Source: DASPWW01 sp963841715 (GTDB lineage: Bacteria; Actinomycetota; Thermoleophilia; Solirubrobacterales; 70-9). From it: a stretch of 64,000 bases of DNA. The position numbers were made by a program, and so were the translations under genes. The notes under the pieces were generated by a model that was given only the letters and a program-made list of their open reading frames with translations, did not search any database and had not been told where the DNA came from. Positions 46,132-57,737 of the stretch are shown piece after piece. Position 1 is the first letter of the stretch. Every line of letters starts with the position of its first letter. The stretch lies in contig CAWJDP010000005.1 in assembly GCA_963841715.1 (NCBI GenBank), positions 186,001 through 250,000 on the forward strand, read 5' to 3'.

Positions 46132-46167
46132 CTAGCGGCCCGACACCTCCGGCGTCCCGAAAAGCAT
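46132..46167 (-). CDS. Mini-ORF of 11 codons behind an extended Shine-Dalgarno
   Basis: Reads MLFGTPEVSGR then TAG. The 16-base sequence upstream matches the anti-Shine-Dalgarno of 16S rRNA almost completely. The gap between GGAGG and this ATG is long (17 bases), so an in-frame ATT at 46173 could be used instead. About 230 bases of GC-rich, self-complementary sequence follow before the HNH stop on the other strand. The peptide is not recognised. It could be a leader peptide, a ribosome-capturing RNA, or chance. Confidence 0.35.
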   Translation of the reverse strand: MLFGTPEVSGR

Positions 46168-46178
46168 GTGAATCAGTA

Positions 46179-46194
46179 GGACCACCTCCTTTCT
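46179..46194 (-). promoter_or_regulatory. Extended Shine-Dalgarno sequence
   Basis: On the minus strand AGAAAGGAGGTGGTCC, differing by one base (G for A) from the complement of the 16S rRNA 3' end AGAAAGGAGGTGATCC. No gene in this window has a comparable site. No large gene follows on this strand. Confidence 0.6.
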
Positions 46195-46315
46195 CCGGTA
46201 GCTCCCATTGAAGCAGTTTGCCCCGTCGTGGAGATGGCCATACCGGTCCGGACCCGCCGCCGCCGTGTTTACCGTCTTAGCGGGGCCAGGGGGATCTCTA
46301 CCGATGGAGGCAAAG

Positions 46316-46909
46316 ATGAGCAAGCTTCGATTTCGCCGACCGAGTCCCGCCATGATCGTCGCCTGCACGGCGTTGGTCGTGGCGCTCGGCGGCTCGGCGC
46401 TGGCGGCGACGAAGATCAAGAGCAAGAACATCAAGAACGGGGCCGTGACGACGAAGAAGATCAAGACCGGCGCGGTCACCGCCAAGAAGGTCAAGAGCGG
46501 CACGCTGACCAAGGCGCAGCTCGCCAAGCACGCCGTGACCGGGAGCCGGCTCGGCCAGGCCGCGGTCAGCAACGGCAAGCTTGCCGACAACGCGGTCAAC
46601 GGACCCAAGGTTGAGGACGGCTCGCTGAGCCTGCCGAAGGTCGCGCAGATCGTCGCGGACGTCAGCCCGGACGTTCCCTCGCTGGTTCCCGGGGACTGCG
46701 CGGACGTCGACATCGCGGTCAGCGGCGCGCAGGCGAACGACAGCGTCCTCGCGCTGCGGCGCGGTCCGAACTTCAACAGCCTGCTGACGCTGAGCGCGGG
46801 CCCGCAGGGCGCGGGCACGGTGCGGCTGACGTTCTGCAACCCCGACACCAGCGGCGGGGCCGCGACCCTTTCCGGGCCCGAGGACGTGAAGCTGGCGCTG
46901 TTCCACTAG
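46316..46909 (+). CDS. Secreted NGAVT-type repeat protein
   Basis: 197 residues. Signal peptide (PAMIVACTALVVALGGSALA) followed by a repeat region of about 75 residues with units such as KNIKNGAVTTKKIKTGAVTA, KKVKSGTLTKAQL and NGKLADNAVNGPKV, a beta-helix-like pattern with regular Asn-Gly. The C-terminal part is a beta domain with two Cys (GDCADVDIAV, LTFCNPDT). Such proteins are abundant in Thermoleophilia; function unknown, probably surface-exposed. ATG 46316 has GGAGG six bases upstream; ATG 46304 lacks one. Confidence 0.8.
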   Translation: MSKLRFRRPSPAMIVACTALVVALGGSALAATKIKSKNIKNGAVTTKKIKTGAVTAKKVKSGTLTKAQLAKHAVTGSRLGQAAVSNGKLADNAVNGPKVEDGSLSLPKVAQIVADVSPDVPSLVPGDCADVDIAVSGAQANDSVLALRRGPNFNSLLTLSAGPQGAGTVRLTFCNPDTSGGAATLSGPEDVKLALFH

Positions 46910-46928
46910 GCGAACGGCGCGACTTGGA

Positions 46929-46957
46929 CGGCCGGGCCGGCGCGTCCGGTCCGGCCG
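46929..46957. terminator. Hairpin after the repeat-protein gene
   Basis: CGGCCGGGCC and GGTCCGGCCG pair over ten positions with one G-T wobble around a 9-base loop, 20 bases after the stop. It lies between two convergent genes and may serve both. No T tract. Confidence 0.5.
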
Positions 46958-47028
46958 CCTCGAGGTCCACGCTGCCCAGGCTCGCGACTCAGGGGGAGAG
47001 GAGTGTCGCCGGTGATGATCGTGCTCTT

Positions 47029-47862
47029 CTAGGTCAGCGGGCGCCCGCGCGCGCGGGAGAATTCCTCCTGGAACTCTCGCGCGCGGACGCCCGAGACGAG
47101 GCGCATCGTCAGCTTCGGCGCAATCCAGTACATCGCCGCGAGGATGCGCAGAGGCCGGCGCCCGGCGACGATCACCTCGGCGCGGTCCTCGGGGATCGCC
47201 TTCACGACCGCCGCTCCCACCGCCTCGGGGGTCGCCGGCGCATCGCCCGCGGCGGCTCGGCGTGCTTCTCGTTCGCGATCCTGCCGTACATCCCGACGCG
47301 GCTGATGAAGATCGGGCAGATCGCCGAGAAGCCGACCGGCTTGTCGAGAAACTCGCCTCGCAACGAGTGGGTGAAGCCGACGACGCCGTGCTTCGTCGCC
47401 AGTAGGAGGCGAGGATCGGCGCCGGGGTCTTTCCAGCCATCGAGGCGAGGCTGACGACGTGGCCCGGCCGCGCTCGAGCATCCCCGGGAGCACCTGGCGG
47501 GTCAGCTCCATCACCGCGAGCAGGTTGACGTCGACGATCGGCTCGATCTCCTCGCGGGTCTGTTCCAGGTACGAGCCGGCGTACTCTAGTCCCGGCGTTG
47601 TTGACGAGCAGGTCGAGGGGGCCGACCGCGTCTGCGCGCGCTCGACAAGGTGGGCGCGGTCCCGCGGTCGCTGAGGTCGGCGGCTACGAGCTCGACCTTG
47701 ATCCCGGTGCGGCGGAGCTCGTCGGCGAAGTCATCGAGGTCCGAGCCCGCGATGTCCGAGAGCGCCAGGTTGACGCCCTGCGCGGCGAGCGCGCGCGGCG
47801 ATGTACTCGCCGAGCCCTCCCGCGGCGCCGGTGACCAGCGCGTTCGTTCCGCGCAGCTGCAT
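47029..47862 (-). pseudogene. Short-chain dehydrogenase/reductase, many frameshifts
   Basis: NAD(P)-dependent dehydrogenase of about 275 residues, readable only by repeated frame changes. Pieces in order: TNALVTGAAGGLGEYIA (cofactor loop), LVAADLSDRG, EIEPIVDVNLLAVMELTRQ, VSLASMAGKTPAPILASY with the Ser region, GVVGFTHSLRGEFLDKPVGF, and the C-terminal AEVIVAGRRPLRILAAMYW. At least five single-base indels, mostly in CG runs, separate them. ATG 47862 and TAG 47029 are clear. The substrate is unknown. The same error pattern runs on into gyrA and gyrB. Confidence 0.72.
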
Positions 47863-47888
47863 CGCCGCGCCAGGCTATCTCGCCGCGG

Positions 47889-50579
47889 CTACTTGCGCCT
47901 GCGCCCCGCCGGCTTCTTCTTCGCCGCCGGCTTGCGAGGCCCCTGCTTCGCGGCGGGCTTGGGCTTCGACCGCGCAGCGGGCTTGGGCTTCGCGGAGCCC
48001 TTGCCCTTCGTCGCCTGCTTCGGCGTCGCCTGCTTCGCTCCCGCCCCGTTGGCCGACGCGCCGTCGGCGGAGACCCCGTCGACCGCCGCGTCGTCCGCCA
48101 CGTCGGCGCCCGTGTCGCCGGACTCGACCACGGGCGCGATCGCGCTGACGCGGTCGCGCGCTTCAGGTTCATCACCCGGACGCCCTGGGTCGCCGGCCCA
48201 TCAGCGAGATCCCGCCGGCACGGGTGCGCTGGACCATCCCTTGTGGCTGATGAACAGCAGGTCCTGGTGCTCGCGGACGATCAGCGCGCCGGCGAGCGCC
48301 CCCTTCTTCTCGGTCAGCTTCATCGTCAGCACGCCCTTCGTGCCGCGGCCCTTGGGCGGGTACTCGGACACCAGGGTGCGCTTGCCGTACCCGTTCTCTG
48401 TCACGACCAGCAGCTCCAGCCTCGGGTCGGGCGATGTCGAGCGCCAGCACGCGGTTGCCCTTGTCGGCCACGTTCATCCCCTTCACCCCCGAGGTGTCGC
48501 GGCCCATCGCCCGGACCGCCTTCTTCTTGAACCGGGAGGCGTGGCCCGGAGCTTCGAGACCAGCAGCAGGTCGTCCTCCCCCGAGGTGAGCCGGACCTGG
48601 ACGAGCTCGTCGCCCTTGCGGATCTTGATCGCGATGATCCCGTCGGCGCGGATCGGGGTGTCGTACTTCGGCGAACTCGGTCTTCTTCACCAGGCCCTTC
48701 GCCGTCGCGAACACCAGGTACTTGCCCTCCTTGAAGTCGCGCGTCGGGATCACGGCCATCACCCGCTCCTCGTCGCGCAGCGGCAGCACATTGATGAGCG
48801 CCTGGCCCTTCGCCGTCGCGCGAGCCCTCCGGCAGCTCGTACACCTTCAGCCGGTAGACCTTGCCGAAGTTGGTGAAGAACAGCAGGTAGTCGTGCGTCG
48901 AGCAGATGTGGAGGTGCTCGATGTAGTCGCCCTCCTTCAGGTTCATCCCCATCACGCCCTTGCCGCCGCGCCGCTGCTGGCGGTAGGTCGCGAGCGGGAG
49001 CCGCTTCGCGTACCCGGAGGCGGTGATCGAGATCACCATCTGCTGGTCGGCGATCATGTCCTCGATGTCGAACTCGCCCTCGGCGGCGGCGATCTCGGTT
49101 CGGCGCTCGTCGCCGTAGCGGCTCTCGATCTCCGCGAGCTCGTCGACGATCAGGCCGTCGATCCTCGCCTCGTCGCCGAGGATCGTCCGCAGCTCTTCGA
49201 TCCGCTCGACGAGCTCCGCGTGCTCCGCGCGCACCTTGTCGGCCTCGAGCGCGGTGAGCCGCTGCAGGCGCATGTCGAGGATCGCCTGCGCCTGCTCCTC
49301 GGAGAGCTTGAACTTCTCGATCAGGCCCGTCGCGCGCCTCGTCGGGGTCGGCGGACCCGCGGATCAGCGCGATCACCTCGTCGAGGTTGTCCAGCGCGAT
49401 CGAGCAGCCCCTCGAGGATGTGGGCTCGCGCCTCGGCGCGGCGCAGCTGGTACTGCGTGCGGCGGATGACCACCTCGCGCTGGTGGTCGACGTAGTGCTG
49501 GATCAGCTCCTTGAGCGCTGAGCGTCCGCGGCACGCCGTCGACGAACGCGACCATGTTGATGCCGAAGCTGGTCTGCATCGACGTGCGCTTGTAGAGCTG
49601 GTTCAGGACCACCTGCGGCGGGTCGCCACCGCGCTTCAGCTCGATCACGAGCCGCATCCCGCTGCGATCGGACTCGTCGCGCAGGTCCGAGATCCCGGTG
49701 ATCTTCTTGTCGCGGACGAGATCGGCGATCTTCGTGATCAGGCCGCCGTCGCCGCCCTTCTTGACCATGAACGGAAGCTCGGAAACGACGATCGCGTCCT
49801 TGCCGCCCTTCAGCGGCTCGACGTGCGCCTTCGCCCGCACTTTCACGCTGCCGCGGCCGCTGCGGTAGGCCTCCGCGATCCCGGCCGACGCCCATGATCG
49901 ATGCCGCCGCCGGGGAAGTCGGGGCCCTTGATGTGCTTCATCAGCCCGTTCAGGTCGATCGCGGGGTTCTCGATGTAGGCCCGCACGCGCGCCGATCACC
50001 TCGCCGAGGTTGTGCGGCGGGATGTTCGTCGCCATCCCGACCGCGATCCCGGAGGAGCCGTTGACGAGCAGGTTTGGGAACCGCGCCGGCAGGAGCAGCG
50101 GCTCGCTGCGTGCGACTCGTCGTAGTTGGGCCCGAAGTCGACCGTCTCCGCCTCGATGTCGCGCAGCAGCTCGGTCGCGAGCCGGCCGAGGCGGGCTTCC
50201 GTGTACCGCATCGCGGCCGGCGGGTCGTCGTCGATCGAGCCGAAGTTGCCCTGGCCGTCGACAGCGGGTAGCGCAGCGAGAAGTCCTGCGCCATCCGGGC
50301 CAGCGTGTCGTAGATCGCGGAGTCGCCGTGCGGGTGGTACTTGCCCATCACCTCACCGACGATGAAGGCGCACTTCCGGTATGGGCGGTTCGGCTGCAGG
50401 CCTAGGTCGTGCATCGCGTACAGGACCCGGCGATGGACCGGCTTGAGCCCGTCGCGCACGTCGGGCAGCGCCCGGCCCACGATCACGCTCATCGCGTAGT
50501 CGAGGTACGAGGAGCGCATCTCCGTCTCGAGCTCGCGCTCCTCGATTCGGCCGGTCAGGGCCTCGAGCGAGCCCTCCAT
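47889..50579 (-). pseudogene. gyrA: DNA gyrase subunit A, many frameshifts
   Basis: Cutting and rejoining subunit of gyrase, which supercoils DNA. Start ATG 50579 (MEGSLEALTGRIEERELETE), then SYLDYAMSVIVGRALPDVRD, KYHPHGDSAIYDTLARMAQD, the active-site Tyr in MRYTEARLGRLATELL, and the GyrA box QQRRGGKG near 48990, which marks gyrase rather than topoisomerase IV. The reconstructed length is about 896 residues. Ten or so single-base indels break it; gyrase is essential, so these are almost certainly consensus errors. After ARDRVSAIAPV comes a tail of about 85 residues, first acidic, then Lys/Ala/Pro-rich to GRRRK. Confidence 0.92.
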
Positions 50580-50592
50580 CTAGCGCCCCTCA

Positions 50593-53106
<2,514 letters not shown>

Positions 53107-53126
53107 TCGGCTCCTTTCGATTTCGA

Positions 53127-53208
53127 CGGGCTGTTTCGGTGCCCGTATCTTGCGAGAAGCCCCGACCGACGGTGCCGCAAAAGACCGGCTCGTCCTCGGG
53201 GTCGGGGC
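53127..53208 (-). promoter_or_regulatory. gyrB leader hairpins
   Basis: In the stretch between dciA and gyrB, GCCCCGACC (53159-53167) and GGTCGGGGC (53200-53208) are perfect 9-base arms, and CGGGC/GCCCG (53127-53131, 53141-53145) form a smaller hairpin just before the ribosome-binding site. Both would fold in the gyrB leader RNA. Confidence 0.45.
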
Positions 53209-53284
53209 CTCACCCAGGTTCACATAAGGATATCAGTCACGAGCGGGCGGAATTTGCGGTAATCCGTGACAAAAGCCCTGCAAA

Positions 53285-53596
53285 TCACGCATCAAACCGG
53301 GAGGCGTCGGCGGTCAGGCGAAGCCCCGCGATCCGACCCTCGCCGACGAGCTCCTCGAGCCGCGTGCGGAGCTCGTTCTGCATCAGATCGAGCTCCGATG
53401 CCCACGTCGCCGAGCGGCACGCGATCGTCACCACGCCGTCGCGTTCGCCGACCGGCTGCGCCTCCGCCGCGATCGCCTCGCCGCATGCGCGCGGCCACGC
53501 GCTCTGAACCTCGGCGAGCAGCGTCCGCGGCGCGCTGGTCTCGATCACGCCGCGGAGCGCGGAGCCCGCGGGGCGGGGCGAGCGCCGGGAGCTCAC
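53285..53596 (-). CDS. dciA: DUF721 / DciA-like protein
   Basis: 103-residue protein of the DciA (DUF721) family, the predicted loader or operator of the replicative helicase in bacteria lacking DnaC. The conserved fold region reads AEVQSAWPRACGEAIAAEAQ, VVTIACRSATWASELDLMQN, then LRTRLEELVGEGRIAGLRL. GTG 53596 overlaps the recF stop as GTGA. The position after recF and before gyrB matches Rv0004 of mycobacteria, supporting the call. Confidence 0.85.
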   Translation of the reverse strand: MSSRRSPRPAGSALRGVIETSAPRTLLAEVQSAWPRACGEAIAAEAQPVGERDGVVTIACRSATWASELDLMQNELRTRLEELVGEGRIAGLRLTADASRFDA

Positions 53597-54684
53597 GCCG
53601 CCACCGCGGCGGGGCGAACGCCACCCTCGCGGACCTCGATCTCCGTGCGCTCGCACTTGTCCGGGAGCTGCGTCGGCTCGGTCGCGGTGATCAACGCCTG
53701 TCCCGAGGGGCCGAGCCGCTCGACCAGCGCCAGCCGACGGCTCGGGTCGAGCTCGCTCATCACGTCGTCGAGCAACATCAGCGGCTCCGTCCCGCGGGCC
53801 TCCAGCAGTCCCTCGCGCTCGGCGAACAGCAGCGCCAGCAGCGCCGTCCGCTGCTGGCCCTGTGAGCCGTAGCGGCGCAAGCGCGCGCCCGCCGAGCTTC
53901 AGCTCGAGCTCGTCGAGGTGCGGGCCGTGGCCCGAGAACCCGCGGTCGATGTCCGAGCCGCGCCGCTCGGCGAGCTCGGCCGCGAGCTCGTCGGCGTGGC
54001 CCTCGCTGCGCGGTGCGTAGCGAAGCAGCGCCTCGCCCTCCAGCCCGATCGCCGCGGCGAGCTCGGAGAAGCGCGGGGCGAGCAGCTCCGCCGCCTCGCG
54101 GCGGGCGACGATCAGCTCCGCACCCTCACGAGCGAGCTCGAGATCCCAGGCGTCGAGCGACGCGTCCGCCGCAGCGCCGGCCCGGATCCGCCCGAGGAGC
54201 GCGTTGCGCTGCGCGAGCGCGCGGCCGTAGCGGCGGCGGGTCTCGCCCCGCGCCGGCCACACCGCGGCGACGAAGCGGTCGAGGTGCGAGCGGCGCACGC
54301 TCGGCGGGCCCTTTACGAGCTCGAGCCGATCGGGGGAGAAGACGCCGACGGCCGGACGCAGCTCCGCCGCCCCGGACGCCGGGGGGAGCCGTCGACGAGC
54401 CGCTTTGCGCCCTCGTCGCGCGCGTAGGAGGCGAGGAAGCTCCGCGTCTCGGAGCCGTCGCGGACCTCGACCTCAGCCCGCGCCAGGCTCTCCCCGTAGG
54501 CGATCATCTCGCGCGCGTTCGAGGTCCGCCACGAGGCGCCGACGAGGCCGAAGTACAGCGCCTCGAGCAGGTTCGTCTTCCCGGCGCCGTTCGGGCCCCA
54601 CAGGAGGCCGATCCCGGCAGGCAGCGCGACCTCAACCGCCGTGAGGTTGCGGAAGTCGCGGGCCTCCAGGCGCTCCGCGAACAC
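53593..54684 (-). pseudogene. recF: DNA repair protein RecF, two frameshifts
   Basis: SMC-like ATPase that loads RecA at gaps. ATG 54684: RLEARDFRNLTAVEVALPAG, Walker A LLWGPNGAGKTNLLEALYF, then ESLARAEVEVRDGSETR; after a shift near 54385 the frame continues with VFSPDRLELVKGPPSVRR and LAQRNALLGRIRAG; after a second shift near 53883 with RYGSQGQQRTALLALLFAE and Walker B PLMLLDDVMSELDPSRR. About 363 residues. The gene order dnaN-recF-dciA-gyrB is standard. Errors are more likely than loss. Confidence 0.9.
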
Positions 54685-54708
54685 GGGCCGGCCCGCCTCC
54701 CTCTCCCG

Positions 54709-55854
54709 CTACACGTTGAGCCGGATCGGCATCACGAGGTAGCTGAAGTCCTCGCGGCCGAGCGGGCGCAGCAGGCCGGGTCGAAGCGGGGAGGTGAGCC
54801 CGATCGTCAGCTCGTCGGCGTCGATGCTCTCGATCCCGGCGACGACGAACTCCGGATTGAACGCGATCTCGAGCGGCTCGCCGCTGAACGGGGCCGGCAT
54901 CGCCTCGCTCGCGTCGCCGACCTCCGGCGTCTCCGCCGCGATCGTCAGCTCGCCCTCGGCGAACGCGAAGCGCAGCGGCGCGTTGCGCTGCGCGAGCTGG
55001 CTGATCCGCCGGGTCGTCTCCAGGAGCTCGTCGCGCGGAAGTCGCACCTCGTGCTCGAACGACTCGGGGAGCAGCTGGCGGTAGCTCGGGAACTGGCCCT
55101 CGATCAGCCGCGAGGAGAGCACGACATCGCCGGCCCGGAAAGCGACCTGGTTGCCGAGCAGCGCGATCTCGACGACGTCCGCGGCCTCGGCGGCCACGAT
55201 CCGGCTGAGCTCGCGCATCGCCCGAGCCGGGATGTTGGCGTCGACCGCCTCCGGCACCGCGTCCTCGAGCTCGCTGTGCTTGACGCACAGCCGGTAGGAG
55301 TCGGTCGCGACCATCGTCAGCGTCTTCTCCTCCGCGGTCAGCAGCACGCCGGTGAGAATCGGTCGCACCTCGTCGCGCGAGGCCGCGCGTGCGACCCGCT
55401 CGATTGTGTCGGCAAACGCAATCGCCGGCAGCGTCAGCGCCGCGGCCTCGAACTCCGGCAGCCGCGGGAAGTCCTCGGGCGGCAGCGTGCGGAGGTGGAA
55501 CCGCGACTGGCCAGCGGTGAGCTCGACGTCACGCTGCTCGGCGCGGGTCGCAATCGTTACGTCGCCGTCGGGCAGCGTGCGGACGACATCGACGAGCAGC
55601 CGGCCCGGTAGCAGCACGCTGCCCTCGTCGGAGACCTCACCCTCGATCGCGAGTGTGAGCCCGATCTCCATGTCCGTTGCGCGAACGCCGAGCTTGCCGT
55701 CACCTGCCGTCAGCAGGATCCCGCCAAGTGACGGCAGGGTGCTGCGGGCCGAGACGGCACGCCCGGCGATCTGAAGGCCCGAGAGGAGCCTGTCTTTGGA
55801 TGTTGAGAACTTCAATGTCATCGAATCGCTAAGTGATGTTGATGGTGTGGACAT
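54709..55854 (-). CDS. dnaN: DNA polymerase III beta subunit (sliding clamp)
   Basis: Ring-shaped clamp holding the replicative polymerase on DNA. 381 residues with the three-domain pattern and the typical end SYLVMPIRLNV. Core: KFSTSKDRLLSGLQIAGRAV, NIPARAMRELSRIVA, GQFPSYRQLLPESFEHEV. ATG 55854 gives 381 residues; ATG 55821 (MTLKFSTSKD) matches the usual family N-terminus and is equally likely. No strong ribosome-binding site precedes either. The frame is intact although recF next to it is broken. Confidence 0.94.
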   Translation of the reverse strand: MSTPSTSLSDSMTLKFSTSKDRLLSGLQIAGRAVSARSTLPSLGGILLTAGDGKLGVRATDMEIGLTLAIEGEVSDEGSVLLPGRLLVDVVRTLPDGDVTIATRAEQRDVELTAGQSRFHLRTLPPEDFPRLPEFEAAALTLPAIAFADTIERVARAASRDEVRPILTGVLLTAEEKTLTMVATDSYRLCVKHSELEDAVPEAVDANIPARAMRELSRIVAAEAADVVEIALLGNQVAFRAGDVVLSSRLIEGQFPSYRQLLPESFEHEVRLPRDELLETTRRISQLAQRNAPLRFAFAEGELTIAAETPEVGDASEAMPAPFSGEPLEIAFNPEFVVAGIESIDADELTIGLTSPLRPGLLRPLGREDFSYLVMPIRLNV

Positions 55855-55940
55855 CGGTTTATAAGGGCTCCGGAGGTTGACGGAAGCGGCTTGTATGGCT
55901 GTGGACCATCATCGTGGACAAGGTCTGGTCATGTGGACGG
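55846..55940. other. oriC: Probable replication origin with DnaA boxes
   Basis: Four near-copies of the actinobacterial DnaA box TTGTCCACA (complement TGTGGACAA) lie between and across the ends of dnaA and dnaN: TGTGGACAT 55846, TGTGGACCA 55900, CGTGGACAA 55913, TGTGGACGG 55932, all in the same orientation. The space between the genes also holds the AT-richer GGTTTATAAGG. Gene orientation diverges here, as expected at oriC. Confidence 0.65.
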
Positions 55941-57293
55941 CTTCGTCGAGGCGCTGCCTTTCGCTGTGGGATGGAGAAGGGCGCGGACATCGGCGGCCTG
56001 AGTCTCGAGCCCGGATCCGGGTTCGAGCGCTGTGTTGATTCGGCGAATCGCGTGCAGCACGGTCGAGTGATCGCGATGGAAGGCGCGGGCGATTTGGGCG
56101 AGCGGTTGGTCGGTGAGCTCACGCGAGAGGTACATGGCGAGCTGGCGGGCGCGCGCGACCCGCGGCGTGCGGCGCGTGGAGAGAAGCTCATCACGAGAAA
56201 GATGAAGCACGGCGCAGACAGCCTCCTGGATTGCCTCGACGCTTGGCGCGTCGTCTCCCGACGGTGTTGTCGCGCCGGGTGCGCGTGACGCGATCGCTTC
56301 GTCGATCAGGGCCGCGTCGACCGGTCGGCGCGTAAGCGATGCGATCGCGGTCACGCGCGTGAGCGCGCCTTCGAGTCGGCGGACGTTGCTCGGGACCCGG
56401 ACCGCGAGTTCGCGCAGCGCGTCGGGCGGGAGCTCGGCGAAGGGGCCGTCGGTGACGAGCCGCCACAGCAATGTCATTCGCGCGCGGAGATCCGGCGCGC
56501 GGAGCTCGGCGCACAGGCCCCACTCAAAGCGGTCGCGGAGCCGTTCGGCGAGCCGCGAGAGCTCGTGCGGGGGCCGGTCGCTCGTGAGCACGATCTGGTG
56601 CCCGGCTTCGTGGAGGGCGTTGAAGGTGTGGAAGAACTCCTCCTCGGTCCGCGCCTTGTCCTCGAGGAACTGGACGTCGTCGATCAGCAGCACGTCGACG
56701 TCGCGGTGGCGGTGCTTGAACGCGTCGGCGCCGGAGCGGCGGATCGCGGTCACGAACTCGTCCGTGAACCGCTCGCCGGTCGTCAGCCGCACGCGGAGGC
56801 CGGGGTGGTGGCGTTGCAGGTAGGCGGCAATCGCGCCGAGCAGGTGGGTCTTGCCGAGCCCCGGCGCGCCGTGAAGGAAGAGCGGGTTGTAGGACTCGCC
56901 CGGGAGCTCGGCGACCGCGAGCGCGGCCGCGTGCGCGAAGCGGTTCGCGTCCCCGATCACGAAGCGCTCGAAGCTGTGCCCGGGGTTGAGCGGCGGGTCC
57001 TGCTCCGCCTCGGAAGCGGGCCGGGAGCGGGCGGCCTCGCCGGCGACGAGGGCGATCTCGGTCAGCGACGGGGTGTACTTGCGAAGCGCGGCACGGATTC
57101 GGGCCCCGTAGCGGCGGTCGACCCATGAGCGGATCGTGGGTGGGGCCTGGAGGTAGAGCGTGGACCCGCGCGAGCCAACGACGCGGAGCGGCTCGAGCCA
57201 GAGGTCGAACGTCGACGACGGGAACGATGCCTTGAGCTCTTCGCGAACCCGCTGCCAGATCTCGGCAAGGTCTTCGCTCACGGCATCGGGCAC
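55929..57293 (-). CDS. dnaA: Chromosomal replication initiator DnaA
   Basis: Binds oriC and opens the duplex. 454 residues. Domain I (WQRVREELKASFPSSTFDLW), short variable linker, AAA+ domain with Walker A HGAPGLGKTHLLGAIA and Walker B VDVLLIDDVQFLEDK, sensor elements, and domain IV with the signature FHRDHSTVLHAIRRIN that reads the DnaA box. GTG 57293 is supported by GAGAGGAG about ten bases upstream. The linker is short compared with mycobacterial or streptomycete DnaA. Confidence 0.96.
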   Translation of the reverse strand: MPDAVSEDLAEIWQRVREELKASFPSSTFDLWLEPLRVVGSRGSTLYLQAPPTIRSWVDRRYGARIRAALRKYTPSLTEIALVAGEAARSRPASEAEQDPPLNPGHSFERFVIGDANRFAHAAALAVAELPGESYNPLFLHGAPGLGKTHLLGAIAAYLQRHHPGLRVRLTTGERFTDEFVTAIRRSGADAFKHRHRDVDVLLIDDVQFLEDKARTEEEFFHTFNALHEAGHQIVLTSDRPPHELSRLAERLRDRFEWGLCAELRAPDLRARMTLLWRLVTDGPFAELPPDALRELAVRVPSNVRRLEGALTRVTAIASLTRRPVDAALIDEAIASRAPGATTPSGDDAPSVEAIQEAVCAVLHLSRDELLSTRRTPRVARARQLAMYLSRELTDQPLAQIARAFHRDHSTVLHAIRRINTALEPGSGLETQAADVRALLHPTAKGSASTKPST

Positions 57294-57600
57294 CGTGCCG
57301 CACTCCTCTCATCGTAGGTCGGGATCGCCCCGCGTCTCCGCCGCGCTGTCCCGCCTCGCGACGGTCGGGCTCCGGGGCGGCGACTATAACGCCGGGCGTA
57401 GAGCCCGGAGCATGCTCGCGCGCGGCCAGCGCGCATTTCGCGGGAAGAATCACCCGGGTCTCCTCCGCTTCGCGTCCGGGACCCGGGGAACGCGGTCTGG
57501 CCCTTCTCGTGTGGTGGACGCCGGCGGCTGGGGCGCGCGTATACTGGCGGACCCCTGACCCTCGCCCGAGCCGTGGTTCCGAGGCGGAGGACCTCCATCG
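57294..57600. other. Divergent dnaA-rpmH intergenic region
   Basis: 307 bases without a gene. On the minus side it carries the dnaA ribosome-binding site (GAGAGGAG). On the plus side TATACT at 57540-57545 is a good -10 element for rpmH, with a weak -35 (TGGACG) 19 bases upstream, and GGAGG before the rpmH ATG. I found no DnaA box here. Confidence 0.5.
57540..57545 (+). promoter_or_regulatory. Putative -10 element of rpmH
   Basis: TATACT, 55 bases before the rpmH start codon, in an otherwise very GC-rich stretch. The -35 match is poor. Confidence 0.4.
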
Positions 57601-57735
57601 ATGAAGCGGACCTATCAGCCGAAGAAGCGCAAGCGCGCACGGACGCACGGCTTCCGGGCGCGGATGCGGACGCGCGGCGGACGCCAGGTACTGAAGCGCC
57701 GCCGGCGCAAGGGCCGCAAGCGTCTCACCCCGTAG
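57601..57735 (+). CDS. rpmH: 50S ribosomal protein L34
   Basis: 44-residue, highly basic protein: MKRTYQPKKRKRARTHGFRA, then RMRTRGGRQVLKRRRRKGRK and RLTP. This is the full L34 pattern. GGAGG lies 10-14 bases before the ATG. First gene of the plus-strand operon rpmH-rnpA-yidD-yidC-jag-rsmG. Confidence 0.97.
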   Translation: MKRTYQPKKRKRARTHGFRARMRTRGGRQVLKRRRRKGRKRLTP

Positions 57736-57737
57736 CG

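Noticed and set aside
46179..46194. Fragment of the 16S rRNA 3' end
   Set aside because: Only about 16 bases match, in a position suited to a Shine-Dalgarno on the minus strand; no other rRNA sequence is present.
45902..46207. RNase P RNA, tmRNA or SRP RNA
   Set aside because: None of the conserved core sequences I could recall were found.
57294..57600. oriC in the dnaA-rpmH gap
   Set aside because: No DnaA-box-like sequences were found there, unlike the dnaA-dnaN gap.
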